This document shows positions 38,145 through 46,845 of a DNA stretch of 64,000 bases, piece after piece. The DNA is from Rubrivivax sp. (lineage in GTDB: Bacteria; Pseudomonadota; Gammaproteobacteria; Burkholderiales; Burkholderiaceae_C): NCBI GenBank assembly GCA_030680415.1, contig JAUXVE010000148.1, positions 32,563 to 96,562 on the forward strand, given 5' to 3'. The notes beneath the pieces are model-generated. The model saw only the letters and a list, made by a program, of their open reading frames with translations, did not search any database and was not told where the DNA came from. Every line of letters begins with the position of its first letter. The first letter of the stretch is position 1. Made by a program: the position numbers and the translations under genes.

Positions 38145-39587
38145 ATGGAGATGACGGCCACGGCCCACGCCGACACGAACAGCAGACGCGGCCACCTGCT
38201 GGGCGCAGCGTCGGTGCTGGGCTTCTTCCTGGTGGTTTGTGCCGGGTCCTACGCCAGCGACCCGCGTTACCTCTACTTCACAGCCTACATCGCGTTCGGG
38301 CTGATCTACGGCATGTCGCTGCAGTACGGGCGCTTCTGCATGGCCTCGGCCATCCGCGACCTGTTCGCCGTGGGCGTGCCGCGCATGGCCGTGGGCATCA
38401 TGATCGCCGTGGTGCTGTTCAGCCTGGTCACGGCGGCCGTGAGCCTCACCGGCACCAGCAGCTTCCATCCGTCGCCGATCGGGCTGTACTCCGTGGTCGG
38501 TGGTGCGATCTTCGGCTTCGGCATGGTGTTCACCGGCGGCTGCGCTTCGGGCTCGCTGTACAAGACCGGCGAAGGCAGTGTCGCGGCGCTGCTGGTGGTG
38601 GCCGCGCTGAGCTTTTCGCAGGCCTGGTTCGTCGACGCGGGCGGGATGCTGGACGCGCTGGTGCCGGCGGCCTGGACGGCGTCGGCCGAAGCCAAGGACA
38701 TGCCCGAGCAGTTGACCGTCACCCGCGGCTGGTACGACCAGTTCCTGGCCGGCCACATCTGGGACCTGAAGACCGTGCGCGTGGGCGATGCCCTGGGCTT
38801 CAGCAGCCCGGTCGCGGCAGCCTTCATCGGCAACGCGCTCATCACCTCCATCCTGCCAGCGCTGGTCATCCTGGCGCTCATCTACCACCGCTGGTACCGC
38901 AAAGGCTACCTCAAGCAGCGCAAGGACGGCGCCAGCGGTCTGGGCGTGCACGTGGCGGGCTGGTGGCGCATGGTCACCGCATCGCGCCGCACGGCCATCG
39001 CCGGGCTGGTGCTGGGGGTCGCGGCGGGGCTGCAGATCTGGGTCACGCAGGTGCTGCAGAAGAAGTTCGGCATCAGCAACGCGGGGGAACTGCTGCAGGG
39101 CCTCGGCCACACCTCGGGCCTGAGCCTGCAGGACACGGTGTTCGACCCCGGCTACTTCTACGTCACCACGCAGGAAGCGCAGGGTGCCGGCTGGGTGCTC
39201 GAGAAACTGGGCATGAACCTGCGCGACAACATCTTCTTCGGGCTGGAAAACGGCCTTCCCGCCCCCTGGGTCAACCCGGTGCTGTGGATGTCGCTGGCGG
39301 TGATCGGCGGCTCGGCCGTGATGGCCTTGCTGAACCACGAGTTCAAGCTCAAGTTCCCCAGCCTGGAGGTGGCCGTGTGGGCCATCTGCGGCGGCATCAT
39401 GATGGGCATCGGCGCGCGCATCGCCATGGGCTGCAACATCGGCGCCTTCTTTGCCACCGTGACCAACGGCGACCCCTCGGGTTGGATCTTCGCCGCGGGC
39501 ATGACCGCCGGCGGCTGGGTCGGCGTGAAGTTCTTCAACTGGTGGATCGAACGCAAGATGGCCAAGGAAACGCCACTGGAGTTCTGA
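38145..39587 (+). CDS. YeeE/YedE-family sulfur (thiosulfate/selenium) transporter
   Basis: 480 aa, about ten or more membrane segments in two homologous halves. Each half has a Cys-containing conserved motif: LQYGRFCMASAIRD, FGMVFTGGCASGSLYKTGEG, and in the second half GIGARIAMGCNIGAFFATVTNGDPSGWIF. YeeE of E. coli and relatives import thiosulfate by Cys relay; YedE is linked to selenium metabolism. The TusA genes on either side are the usual partners. Start ATG 38145 (a second ATG follows at 38151). Confidence 0.9.
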   Translation: MEMTATAHADTNSRRGHLLGAASVLGFFLVVCAGSYASDPRYLYFTAYIAFGLIYGMSLQYGRFCMASAIRDLFAVGVPRMAVGIMIAVVLFSLVTAAVSLTGTSSFHPSPIGLYSVVGGAIFGFGMVFTGGCASGSLYKTGEGSVAALLVVAALSFSQAWFVDAGGMLDALVPAAWTASAEAKDMPEQLTVTRGWYDQFLAGHIWDLKTVRVGDALGFSSPVAAAFIGNALITSILPALVILALIYHRWYRKGYLKQRKDGASGLGVHVAGWWRMVTASRRTAIAGLVLGVAAGLQIWVTQVLQKKFGISNAGELLQGLGHTSGLSLQDTVFDPGYFYVTTQEAQGAGWVLEKLGMNLRDNIFFGLENGLPAPWVNPVLWMSLAVIGGSAVMALLNHEFKLKFPSLEVAVWAICGGIMMGIGARIAMGCNIGAFFATVTNGDPSGWIFAAGMTAGGWVGVKFFNWWIERKMAKETPLEF

Positions 39588-39651
39588 GGTCCCCCAGCAC
39601 AAACCTGCTCATGCGCCCGCCGCGGCGCCAATTTGGAAGAAGGAGTCGGCC

Positions 39652-39906
39652 ATGGCCGCGAAGTTCGAGAAGCTCGCCGAGGGCAACTATCAGCTCGACG
39701 TGCAGGGCTACGCCTGCCCGCACCCGCAGCTGTACACCAAGAAGGCGCTGGAAAAGCTAAAGCCCGGCGACACGCTGAAGCTGTTGTTCGACAACCCGTC
39801 CTCGGGCGAGTCGATCAGCGCCATGTGCGCCAACGATGGCAACGAAATCATCGAGCAGGTCCGCGACGCCGGCAAGACACTGCGCTGGACCATCCGCAAG
39901 CACTGA
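39652..39906 (+). CDS. tusA: TusA sulfurtransferase/sulfur carrier
   Basis: 84 aa. Standard TusA/SirA fold with intact motif ACPHPQLYTKKALEKL (CPxP), PGDTLKLLFDNPSSGESI and a C-terminal TLRWTIRK strand. It carries sulfur as a persulfide on the motif Cys. GAAGGAG stands about 10 nt upstream. It follows yeeE and precedes DsrE-like genes by 2 nt, forming the rhodanese-TusA-DsrE toolkit of sulfur trafficking. Confidence 0.9.
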   Translation: MAAKFEKLAEGNYQLDVQGYACPHPQLYTKKALEKLKPGDTLKLLFDNPSSGESISAMCANDGNEIIEQVRDAGKTLRWTIRKH

Positions 39907-39908
39907 CG

Positions 39909-40217
39909 ATGGCTGCCGTGATGAAGCTCGGACTGGTGGCCACCCACGACGCTGCAGGCCCGCAACTGCTGGGCCTGGCCGCGGCGGCCGCGGCGCGGGG
40001 CTGGCCGGTGCGCTGCTTTCTCACCCACGCCGGCGTGCGCTTGCTCGCCGACGCCGGCGTGATGGCCATGGTGCGCGCCGGCACGCTGCGGCTGGACGCC
40101 TGCGAGCACGCCTGGCAGCTGTACGGCAAGGGCGAGCCACCGCCCGACGTCAAGTTGCGCAGCCAGTTCCAGAACGCCGAGCTGGCCAAACAGTGTGACC
40201 GCGTCATCACGCTCTGA
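39909..40217 (+). CDS. DsrE-family protein (sulfur relay)
   Basis: 102 aa from ATG 39909. DsrE/F-like fold: KLGLVATHDAAGPQLLGLAAAAAARGWPVRCFLTHAGVRLLAD, with a Cys in RCFLTH and conserved Cys near the end (LAKQCDRVITL) and at LDACEHAW. Such proteins accept sulfur from TusA. Two nt after tusA and three nt before the next small gene. Confidence 0.75.
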   Translation: MAAVMKLGLVATHDAAGPQLLGLAAAAAARGWPVRCFLTHAGVRLLADAGVMAMVRAGTLRLDACEHAWQLYGKGEPPPDVKLRSQFQNAELAKQCDRVITL

Positions 40218-40220
40218 ACC

Positions 40221-40472
40221 ATGAAGCGCGTCCTCGTCATCGCCAAGAACAACCCGGCCGAAGCGCTGCGCGTGGCCGCCGGCCTGACCCTGCTGCACGA
40301 GGGCGTGCGCGTGGCGGCCATCGGCGCACTGCCCGACGACCCTGCGGTGGCCGAGCAGCGCGAGCTGCTCGACTTCATCGAGGTGCCGGTGGATGTCATC
40401 ACCGATCCGGCCGCAGTCGCTGCACGCCTGGCAGACGCCCTGCTGCAATCCGAAGTGGTCTACACGTTATGA
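40221..40472 (+). CDS. Small DsrE/DsrF-like protein
   Basis: 83 aa, KRVLVIAKNNPAEALRVAAGLTLLHEGVRVAAIG at the start, a Rossmann-like half like that of DsrE/F family members. No cysteine is visible, so it could be a structural partner of the preceding protein rather than a sulfur carrier. Stop overlaps the next start (ATGA). Confidence 0.62.
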   Translation: MKRVLVIAKNNPAEALRVAAGLTLLHEGVRVAAIGALPDDPAVAEQRELLDFIEVPVDVITDPAAVAARLADALLQSEVVYTL

Positions 40473-40657
40473 ACACGCCTGCAAGCCGCAAGCTGCTCAT
40501 CCTGATCGACGGGGCCGACTGGCCGGCCGACCTGCCGCCGCTGGTGCAGGCACTGCAGGAGCGAGGTGCCCAGGTCACCGTGCAGACCTGCGGCGAGCCC
40601 TTTGCAGCCGTGCTCGACGGCGTGGCGGCGGCCGACACCGTGCTGCACTGGCGCTGA
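40469..40657 (+). CDS. Small DsrH/DsrE-like protein
   Basis: 62 aa: RKLLILIDGADWPADLPPLVQALQERGAQVTVQTCGEPF, with one Cys. The repeated KxLLIxxD...ALQERGA...V pattern resembles the two preceding small genes, and all three may form a DsrEFH-like heteromer. Identification rests on the operon context and fold pattern; the protein is too short for a firm family call. Confidence 0.55.
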   Translation: MNTPASRKLLILIDGADWPADLPPLVQALQERGAQVTVQTCGEPFAAVLDGVAAADTVLHWR

Positions 40658-40719
40658 CGCGACACCCGGGCGCGTTGCGCGCGCGGCTTGACCAGGCGCA
40701 AGCAATCGCCTGCGGGCAA

Positions 40720-41307
40720 ATGCACCATCCGGTATCGATCCTGTCATCGCAAGGTTCGTCTTCGGAGGTCCAGGTATCGCGCCCATTCCACCGTTTCGCT
40801 GTCCCCGCAGCCCTGGCCGCCCTGTTGTGCAACCCGGCCTGGACGCAAACCGCCCTGCCCAAGGCCACGCCGGCCGAGCAGGCCACGCTGCAGAAGTTCG
40901 TCCATGCCTACATGAGCGGCCTGGAGGACAACGACTTCTACGAGGTGTTGGCCGAAGAAGTGGCACTGCGCATCAAGGGCGGCAAGAAGGACTTCGTGGT
41001 CATCGACGTGCGCATCCCCAAGGACAAGAAGTTCGACCTGGGCCACGTGCCCGGCGCCATCCACGTCAACCTGTTGGACGTGGCGAAGGCCGAGACACTG
41101 GCCAAGCTGCCCAGAGACAAGGAGATCATCGTCCACTGCGACACCGGCCAGCAGCAGAACAAGGCGGTCACCGCACTGCGCCTGCTGGGTTACGACGCCT
41201 ATGTCATGAAGTGGGGCTACATGGCGTGGGCGCCTGCGCCGCCCACGGCAACGGCGCTGGACGCCATCAAGGAATCCATCGCCCCGGGATACGCGGTGCA
41301 GAAGTGA
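40720..41307 (+). CDS. Periplasmic single-domain rhodanese
   Basis: 195 aa from ATG 40720; a signal peptide (RFAVPAALAALLCNPAWTQT) begins about 24 residues later, so the true start may differ, but no better one is seen. Rhodanese domain at about 75-180: FVVIDVRIPKDKKFDLGHVPGAIHVNLLDV, active-site loop IIVHCDTGQQQNKA, LRLLGYDAYVMKWGYMAW. Last gene of the plus sulfur operon. Probably transfers sulfane sulfur in the periplasm, paired with the two-domain lipoprotein. Confidence 0.82.
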   Translation: MHHPVSILSSQGSSSEVQVSRPFHRFAVPAALAALLCNPAWTQTALPKATPAEQATLQKFVHAYMSGLEDNDFYEVLAEEVALRIKGGKKDFVVIDVRIPKDKKFDLGHVPGAIHVNLLDVAKAETLAKLPRDKEIIVHCDTGQQQNKAVTALRLLGYDAYVMKWGYMAWAPAPPTATALDAIKESIAPGYAVQK

Positions 41308-41448
41308 AGCCGACCCGCGTAGTGCGGCCGGTGTTGCACCGCTTGCTCGCACGCCAGTGCGGGCGGCGCGCTGCGCCTTGCTCAGGGCCCTTGGCCACCC
41401 CTGCGCGGGTGCATGGGATCGCCTCTCAACCTCTGAGGGCGGGCCGCG

Positions 41449-44208
41449 GTGCTGAGCCCCACGCTCGTCATCGGCACTTCGCTGGCCTACTTGCTGCTGC
41501 TGTTCGCGGTGGCGGCCTTTGGCGATCGGCGCGCCGCGGCAGGGCGCTCGATCGTCGGCAACGCCTGGGCCTATGCGCTGTCGATGGCGGTGTACTGCAC
41601 CGCGTGGACCTACTTCGGCAGCGTCGGCCGCGCCGCCGCTTCGGGCGTCTGGTTCCTGCCCATCTACCTGGGCCCGACACTGGCCATGGTGCTGGCCTGG
41701 ACGGTGCTGCGCAAGATGATCCGCATCGCGCGCCGTTACCGCATCACGTCGATCGCCGACTTCGTGGCCAGCCGCTACGGCAAGAGCCCGCTGCTGGCCG
41801 GGCTGGTGACGCTGATCACGGTGGTCGGCATCGTGCCCTACATCGCGCTGCAGCTGAAGGCCATCGCCACCGGCTATGCGCTGATGACCACCGCGCCGGG
41901 TGTCGCCGCGGCCGGCGCGGTGAGCTGGTGGCAGGACAGCACCTTCTACGCCGCGCTGCTGCTGGCCGGCTTCACGATGATGTTCGGCACCCGCCAGCTC
42001 GACAGCTCCGAGCGCCACGAAGGCATGGTGGCGGCGATCGCCTTCGAGAGCATCGTCAAGCTCGTGGCCTTCATGGCCGTCGGCGCCTTCGTCACCTGGA
42101 GCATGTTCGGCGGCCTGGGCGACCTCTTCGCGCGCGTCGACGCGGCGCCCGAGCTCAAGGCCCTGCTCACGCTGGGCCAGGGCCAGACCTTCGCCTACGA
42201 GCAGTGGTTCGCGCTCACCGTGCTGTCGATGCTGTCGGTGATCTTTCTGCCGCGGCAGTTCCAGGTCATCGTGGTGGAAAACGTCGACGAGAGGCACCTC
42301 AAGCGCGCGGCCTGGGTGTTTCCGCTGTACCTGCTGCTGATCAACCTGTTCGTGCTGCCGATCGCCTTCGGCGGGTTGCTGCACTTCGGGCCCGGCACTG
42401 CCAATGCCGACGCCTTCGTGCTGTCGCTGCCGCTGTCGCAGGGCGCGACGACGCTGGCGCTGGCGGCCTTCATCGGCGGCCTGTCGGCAGCCACCGGCAT
42501 GATCATCGTCGAGGCCATCGCCGTGTCCACCATGGTCTGCAACGACCTCGTGATGCCGGTGCTGCTGCGCATCGGCGGGCAGCGCCTGCGCGCGCGCGGT
42601 GACCTCACCGGAGTGCTGCTCGGCGTGCGTCGTGGCGCCATCCTCGGCGTGCTGCTGCTCGGCTATGTCTATTTCCACCTCGCGGGCGAGGCTTACGCGC
42701 TGGTCAGCATCGGCCTCATCAGCTTTGCCGCGGTGGCGCAGTTCGCGCCCGCAGCGCTGGGCGGCATGTACTGGAAGGGCGGCACGCAACGCGGCGCGCT
42801 GGCGGGGCTGGTGGCGGGCTTCGCGCTGTGGACCTACACGCTGATGCTGCCGTCGATCGCCAAGTCGGGCTGGTTCCCCGCCGGCTTCCTGCAACACGGA
42901 CCCTGGGGGCTGGAGCTGCTGCGGCCCGAGTCGCTGTTCGGCCTGCATGGCCTGGACGGGCTGACGCATTCGCTGTTCTGGAGCCTGCTGGCCAACATGG
43001 GCGCCTACGTCGTCGTCTCGCTGTGGCGGGCGCCGTCGGCGCGCGAGGCCAGCCAGGCGGCGCTGTTCGTCGACGTCAGCGACGCCGTGCACTCCGGCCC
43101 GGCCTTCTGGCGCGGCCGCGCCGCGGTGGCCGACCTGCTGCCGTTGGTGGCGCGCTTCCTGGGTGAGGCGCGCGCGCAGCAGCTCTTTGCCGACTACGCG
43201 CGGCGCGTCGGTGCGGCGCGCGTGGCCGACATCCGCGCCGACGCGCAGCTGGTGCAGTTCGTCGAGACGCAGCTGGCCGGTGCCATCGGCAGCGCCTCGG
43301 CGCGGGTCATGGTCGCTTCGGCGGTTCAGGAAGAGCCGCTGGCGCTGGACGACGTGATGCGTATCCTGGACGAGGCGACGCAGTTGCGCGCCTATTCGCG
43401 CGCGCTGGAGGAACAGTCGGCCTCGCTGCGGCGCGCCACCGCGGAGCTGCGCGCGGCCAACGAGCAACTCAAGAGCCTGGACCGGCTCAAGGACGACTTC
43501 ATGTCCAGCGTGACGCACGAGCTGCGCACGCCGCTCACCAGCATCCGCGCGCTGGCCGAGCTGATGGCCGACGACCCGCAGATGGACGTCGCGCAGCGCC
43601 AGCAGTTCCTGGGCATCGTGGTCGTCGAGACCGAGCGCCTGTCGCGCCTGGTGAACCAGGTGCTGGACCTGGCCAAGATCGAATCCGGCCACGCCGAGTG
43701 GCGCAACAGCGAAGTCGACATGCGCGCCCTGGTGCAGCAGGCGGTGCAGGCGGTGGCCCAGCCGCTGCGCGAGCAGGGCACCCGGCTGGTACTGGACCTG
43801 CCCGACGCCGTGCCGCCACTGCGCGCCGACGCCGACCGGCTGACCCAGGTGCTGCTCAACCTGCTGGGCAACGCGGCCAAGTTCGTGCCCAAGCCCGGCG
43901 GGCTGATCCGCGTGCGGCTGGCCGCCGACGCCCAGGGCCTCACCGTGCAGGTGCACGACAACGGCCCCGGCGTGCCCGCGGACCAGCGCGCGCTGATCTT
44001 CGAGAAATTCCAGCAGGGCGGCGAGGCCACGCACCGGCCCGCCGGCACCGGGCTGGGCTTGCCCATCAGCCGCCAGATCGTCGAACACTTCGGCGGCCGC
44101 ATCGGCCTGCGGGGTGACATCGATCAAGGCGCATGCTTCGAGTTCACCCTACCTTGGGTGGCACCGGTGCCGGCCGACGAGACCCCAGGCGCGAAAGACC
44201 AGCCATGA
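41449..44208 (+). CDS. CbrA-like sensor kinase: sodium-solute symporter domain fused to histidine kinase
   Basis: 919 aa from GTG 41449. Residues 1 to about 540 form a sodium:solute symporter (SSS) domain with about 12-13 helices (TAWTYFGSVGRAAASGVWFLPIYLGP, RYRITSIADFVASRYGKS). A coiled linker follows (EEQSASLRRATAELRAANEQLK), then HisKA with His690 in VTHELRTPLTSIRALAEL and HATPase with LLGNAAKF, DNGPGVP and GTGLGLPIS. CbrA-type kinases couple transport sensing to carbon-use regulation. The stop overlaps the receiver gene (ATGA). Confidence 0.92.
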   Translation: MLSPTLVIGTSLAYLLLLFAVAAFGDRRAAAGRSIVGNAWAYALSMAVYCTAWTYFGSVGRAAASGVWFLPIYLGPTLAMVLAWTVLRKMIRIARRYRITSIADFVASRYGKSPLLAGLVTLITVVGIVPYIALQLKAIATGYALMTTAPGVAAAGAVSWWQDSTFYAALLLAGFTMMFGTRQLDSSERHEGMVAAIAFESIVKLVAFMAVGAFVTWSMFGGLGDLFARVDAAPELKALLTLGQGQTFAYEQWFALTVLSMLSVIFLPRQFQVIVVENVDERHLKRAAWVFPLYLLLINLFVLPIAFGGLLHFGPGTANADAFVLSLPLSQGATTLALAAFIGGLSAATGMIIVEAIAVSTMVCNDLVMPVLLRIGGQRLRARGDLTGVLLGVRRGAILGVLLLGYVYFHLAGEAYALVSIGLISFAAVAQFAPAALGGMYWKGGTQRGALAGLVAGFALWTYTLMLPSIAKSGWFPAGFLQHGPWGLELLRPESLFGLHGLDGLTHSLFWSLLANMGAYVVVSLWRAPSAREASQAALFVDVSDAVHSGPAFWRGRAAVADLLPLVARFLGEARAQQLFADYARRVGAARVADIRADAQLVQFVETQLAGAIGSASARVMVASAVQEEPLALDDVMRILDEATQLRAYSRALEEQSASLRRATAELRAANEQLKSLDRLKDDFMSSVTHELRTPLTSIRALAELMADDPQMDVAQRQQFLGIVVVETERLSRLVNQVLDLAKIESGHAEWRNSEVDMRALVQQAVQAVAQPLREQGTRLVLDLPDAVPPLRADADRLTQVLLNLLGNAAKFVPKPGGLIRVRLAADAQGLTVQVHDNGPGVPADQRALIFEKFQQGGEATHRPAGTGLGLPISRQIVEHFGGRIGLRGDIDQGACFEFTLPWVAPVPADETPGAKDQP

Positions 44209-44579
44209 CGACGAAGATCCTGATCGCCGACGATGAGCCCAACATCCTGATCTCGCTGGAGTTCCTGATGAAGCGCGAGGGCTACGAGGTGCACCTGGCG
44301 CGCGACGGGCAGGAGGCGCTGGATGCCCTGCGCCGCGAACACCCGCGGCTGCTGCTGCTGGACGTGATGATGCCGAACAAGACCGGCTTCGAGGTCTGCC
44401 AGGAAGCGCGCAACGACGACAGCATCCGCTCCACGCTGATCCTCATGCTCACGGCCAAGGGCCGCGAGACCGACATCGTCAAGGGCCTGGCGATGGGCGC
44501 CGACGCCTACATGACCAAGCCCTTCTCCACCCGCGAGCTGGTGCAGAAGGTACGCGAGATGCTGGAGGCGACGCCATGA
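44205..44579 (+). CDS. Single-domain response regulator
   Basis: 124 aa, receiver domain only (CheY-like): ILIADDEPNILISLEFLM, phospho-Asp in LLLLDVMMPNKTGF, Thr in MLTAKGRE, Lys in YMTKPFSTREL. No output domain, so it acts through protein interaction, perhaps with the kinase-exonuclease gene product encoded next. Coupled to the kinase upstream. Confidence 0.92.
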   Translation: MTTKILIADDEPNILISLEFLMKREGYEVHLARDGQEALDALRREHPRLLLLDVMMPNKTGFEVCQEARNDDSIRSTLILMLTAKGRETDIVKGLAMGADAYMTKPFSTRELVQKVREMLEATP

Positions 44580-44640
44580 GGCGCCACGGGCTGGAAGCCG
44601 GCGCCATGAGGCACCGCGGGCTGGAGGCCTCGCCTTGAAG
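44551..44640. repeat. Three 30-nt imperfect tandem units at the receiver/exonuclease junction
   Basis: Units 44551-44580, 44581-44610 and 44611-44640 each contain CTGGA(A/G)GC, then CGCC(A/T)TGA. Each carries a ribosome-site-like GGAGG/GGAAG and an ATGA or TTGA. The first holds the receiver's stop codon; the third supplies the TTG start of the next gene. Appears to be a triplication of a start-stop overlap. Confidence 0.7.
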
Positions 44641-46830
44641 CGCGACACCCGTCTGCTGAAGGCGCTGGCCGTGTCCGTCACCGCCACGGCGGTGGTGCTG
44701 GGGCTGTGGCTGGCAGCGACGATCGCCCTCGTGCGATCGTCCTTCACGCCCGCGCAGGCCGCTGCCGCGGCCACCTTGCTGGGCCCTCGGCTGGCCTTGC
44801 TGGTGACGATGGTGGTGGTGCTCGCCGGTGCGTTGATGGCCGCCGCGCACTGGGTCTACCACCACCTCGTGGCGCCGCCGGCGCGGCTGCTCGAGCAGGC
44901 GCGTGTGCTGCTGGAGACCGACGCCGAGACCACGCTGCAAGGCCAGGGCAATGCCGAAGTGCGCGGCCTGGCCGAAGCCATGAACGTGCTGGTGCGCCAG
45001 CGGGAACAACTCCGCAGCGAGATCGCCGAGCGCGTGGCCGAGGGCAGCCGGCGCGTCGAGCAGGAGCGCAGCCGCCTGGCGGCGCTGATGTCGGAGCTGA
45101 CGCAGAGCGTGGTGGTGTGCAACCTCGACGGCCGCGTGCTGCTGTACAACAACCGCGCGCGGCTGCAGTTCAAGGCGCTGTCGGACGCGCCGGCGCTGGC
45201 CGGCGGCGCCGAGCTCATCGGCCTGGGCCGCAGCATCTACACCGTGTTCGACCGCCAGCTCGTGGCGCACGCGCTGGAGAACATCCAGCAGCGCCTGCAG
45301 CGCGGCGCGGCCACGCCGTCGGCGCAGTTCGTCACCGTCACCAGGAGCGGGCAGCTGCTGCGCGCGGTGATGGCGCCGGTGCGCGACAGCGAAGCTGCCG
45401 ACGCGGCGCTGGGCGGCTTCGTGCTGATGCTGGACAACATCACGCGCGACTACGAACGCGATTCGGCGCAGGACCAGCTGCTGCTGGGTCTGACCGAGGG
45501 CAGCCGCGCGTCGCTGGGCAACCTGCAGGCGGCGGTGGAGGTGCTCGACGACCCCGGCCTGGACGCCACGGCGCGCGAGCGTTTCCTGGCCGTCGTGCGC
45601 GACGAGGCCAAGGCGATGGCGCGGCGCATCCAGGAGCTGACCGCACGCAGCACGCAGGACGTGAAGACGCGCTGGCCGCTGGAGGACATGCTGGGCGCCG
45701 ACCTGGTGGCCGCGGCGCTGCGCCGCATCGAAGCGGTGTGCCCCGTGCGCACCGGCACGCAGGAGGTGGACGCCGCGCTGTGGTTGAAGGTCGACAGCTT
45801 TGCGCTGCTGCAGGCGCTGAGTTACCTGGCCAGCCGGCTGGTCGACGAATTCGAGGTCCGCGCCGTGACGCTGCGCCTGCAGTCGGCCAGCGGCCGCGCG
45901 CAGCTCGACCTGATCTGGTCCGGCCAGGCCATGAGCACCGAGACCGTGATGAGCTGGGAAAGCGAGCCGATGCGTTTCGGCGCCGAGGTCAGCCCGCTGA
46001 GCGTGCGCGACGTCATGCAGCGCCACGGCGGCGAGTTCTGGTTCGAACGCGATCGCGTGCGCCACCAGGCCTTCTTCCGTTGCCTGCTGCCGCTGGCCGC
46101 CGCCGCCGATGGGGAGCGGCTGCATGCCGCGGCCGAACAGCTGAGTGCCGCCGCCCTGCGCCACGGCAGCCGGCCCGAGTACTACGACTTCGACCTCTTC
46201 CGCGCCAGCGAGAGCCAGCATGCGCTGGACGACCGCCGCCTGGCCGAGCTGAGCTACACCGTTTTCGACACCGAGACCACCGGCCTGGAGCCGGCGGCCG
46301 GCGACCAGATCATCCAGATCGGCGCGGCGCGGCTGGTCAACGGCAAGCTGCTGCGCCAGGAAGCCTTCGAGCAGCTGGTCGACCCGCAGCGCAGCCTGCC
46401 GGCGGCGGGCATCGCCATCCATGGCATCCAGCCCGAGATGGTGCTCGGCCAGCCGACCATAGCCCGCGTGCTGCCGGCCTTTCACGCCTATGTGGGCGAC
46501 ACCGTGCTGGTGGCGCACAACGCGGCTTTCGACATGCGCTTCCTGCAGCTCGCCGAAGGCCGCAGCGGCGTCGTCTTCGACCACCCGGTGCTCGACACGC
46601 TGCTGCTGTCGGCAGTGGTGCACCCGAACCAGGAATCGCACCGCCTGGAGGCCATCGCCGAGCGCTTCGGCGTCACCGTCATCGGCCGCCACACCGCTCT
46701 GGGCGACGCCATCGTCACCGCCGAGGTGTTCCTGAAGCTGATCCCGCTGCTGGCCGCGATGGGCATCCACACGCTGGGGCAGGCGCGCGAGGCGGCGCAG
46801 AAGACGTATTACGCGCGGTTGCGCTATTGA
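44635..46830 (+). CDS. Degenerate PAS/sensor-kinase protein fused to a DEDDh 3'-5' exonuclease
   Basis: 731 aa from TTG 44635 (GGAGG 8 nt upstream). Two N-terminal membrane helices (14-34, about 50-75), a HAMP-like linker, and a PAS domain (SVVVCNLDGRVLLYNNRARL). A histidine-kinase-like region follows in which the usual HELRTP phospho-site is replaced by ASLGNLQAAVEVL and ATP-binding G boxes are absent. From about 540 there is a PolC/DnaQ epsilon-type exonuclease: VFDTETTGLEP, HNAAFDMRFL, HTALGDAIVTAEV (DEDDh residues). It follows a CbrA-like kinase and receiver. The target nucleic acid is unknown. Confidence 0.88.
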   Translation: MKRDTRLLKALAVSVTATAVVLGLWLAATIALVRSSFTPAQAAAAATLLGPRLALLVTMVVVLAGALMAAAHWVYHHLVAPPARLLEQARVLLETDAETTLQGQGNAEVRGLAEAMNVLVRQREQLRSEIAERVAEGSRRVEQERSRLAALMSELTQSVVVCNLDGRVLLYNNRARLQFKALSDAPALAGGAELIGLGRSIYTVFDRQLVAHALENIQQRLQRGAATPSAQFVTVTRSGQLLRAVMAPVRDSEAADAALGGFVLMLDNITRDYERDSAQDQLLLGLTEGSRASLGNLQAAVEVLDDPGLDATARERFLAVVRDEAKAMARRIQELTARSTQDVKTRWPLEDMLGADLVAAALRRIEAVCPVRTGTQEVDAALWLKVDSFALLQALSYLASRLVDEFEVRAVTLRLQSASGRAQLDLIWSGQAMSTETVMSWESEPMRFGAEVSPLSVRDVMQRHGGEFWFERDRVRHQAFFRCLLPLAAAADGERLHAAAEQLSAAALRHGSRPEYYDFDLFRASESQHALDDRRLAELSYTVFDTETTGLEPAAGDQIIQIGAARLVNGKLLRQEAFEQLVDPQRSLPAAGIAIHGIQPEMVLGQPTIARVLPAFHAYVGDTVLVAHNAAFDMRFLQLAEGRSGVVFDHPVLDTLLLSAVVHPNQESHRLEAIAERFGVTVIGRHTALGDAIVTAEVFLKLIPLLAAMGIHTLGQAREAAQKTYYARLRY

Positions 46831-46845
46831 GGCGCTCGCCGTAGC

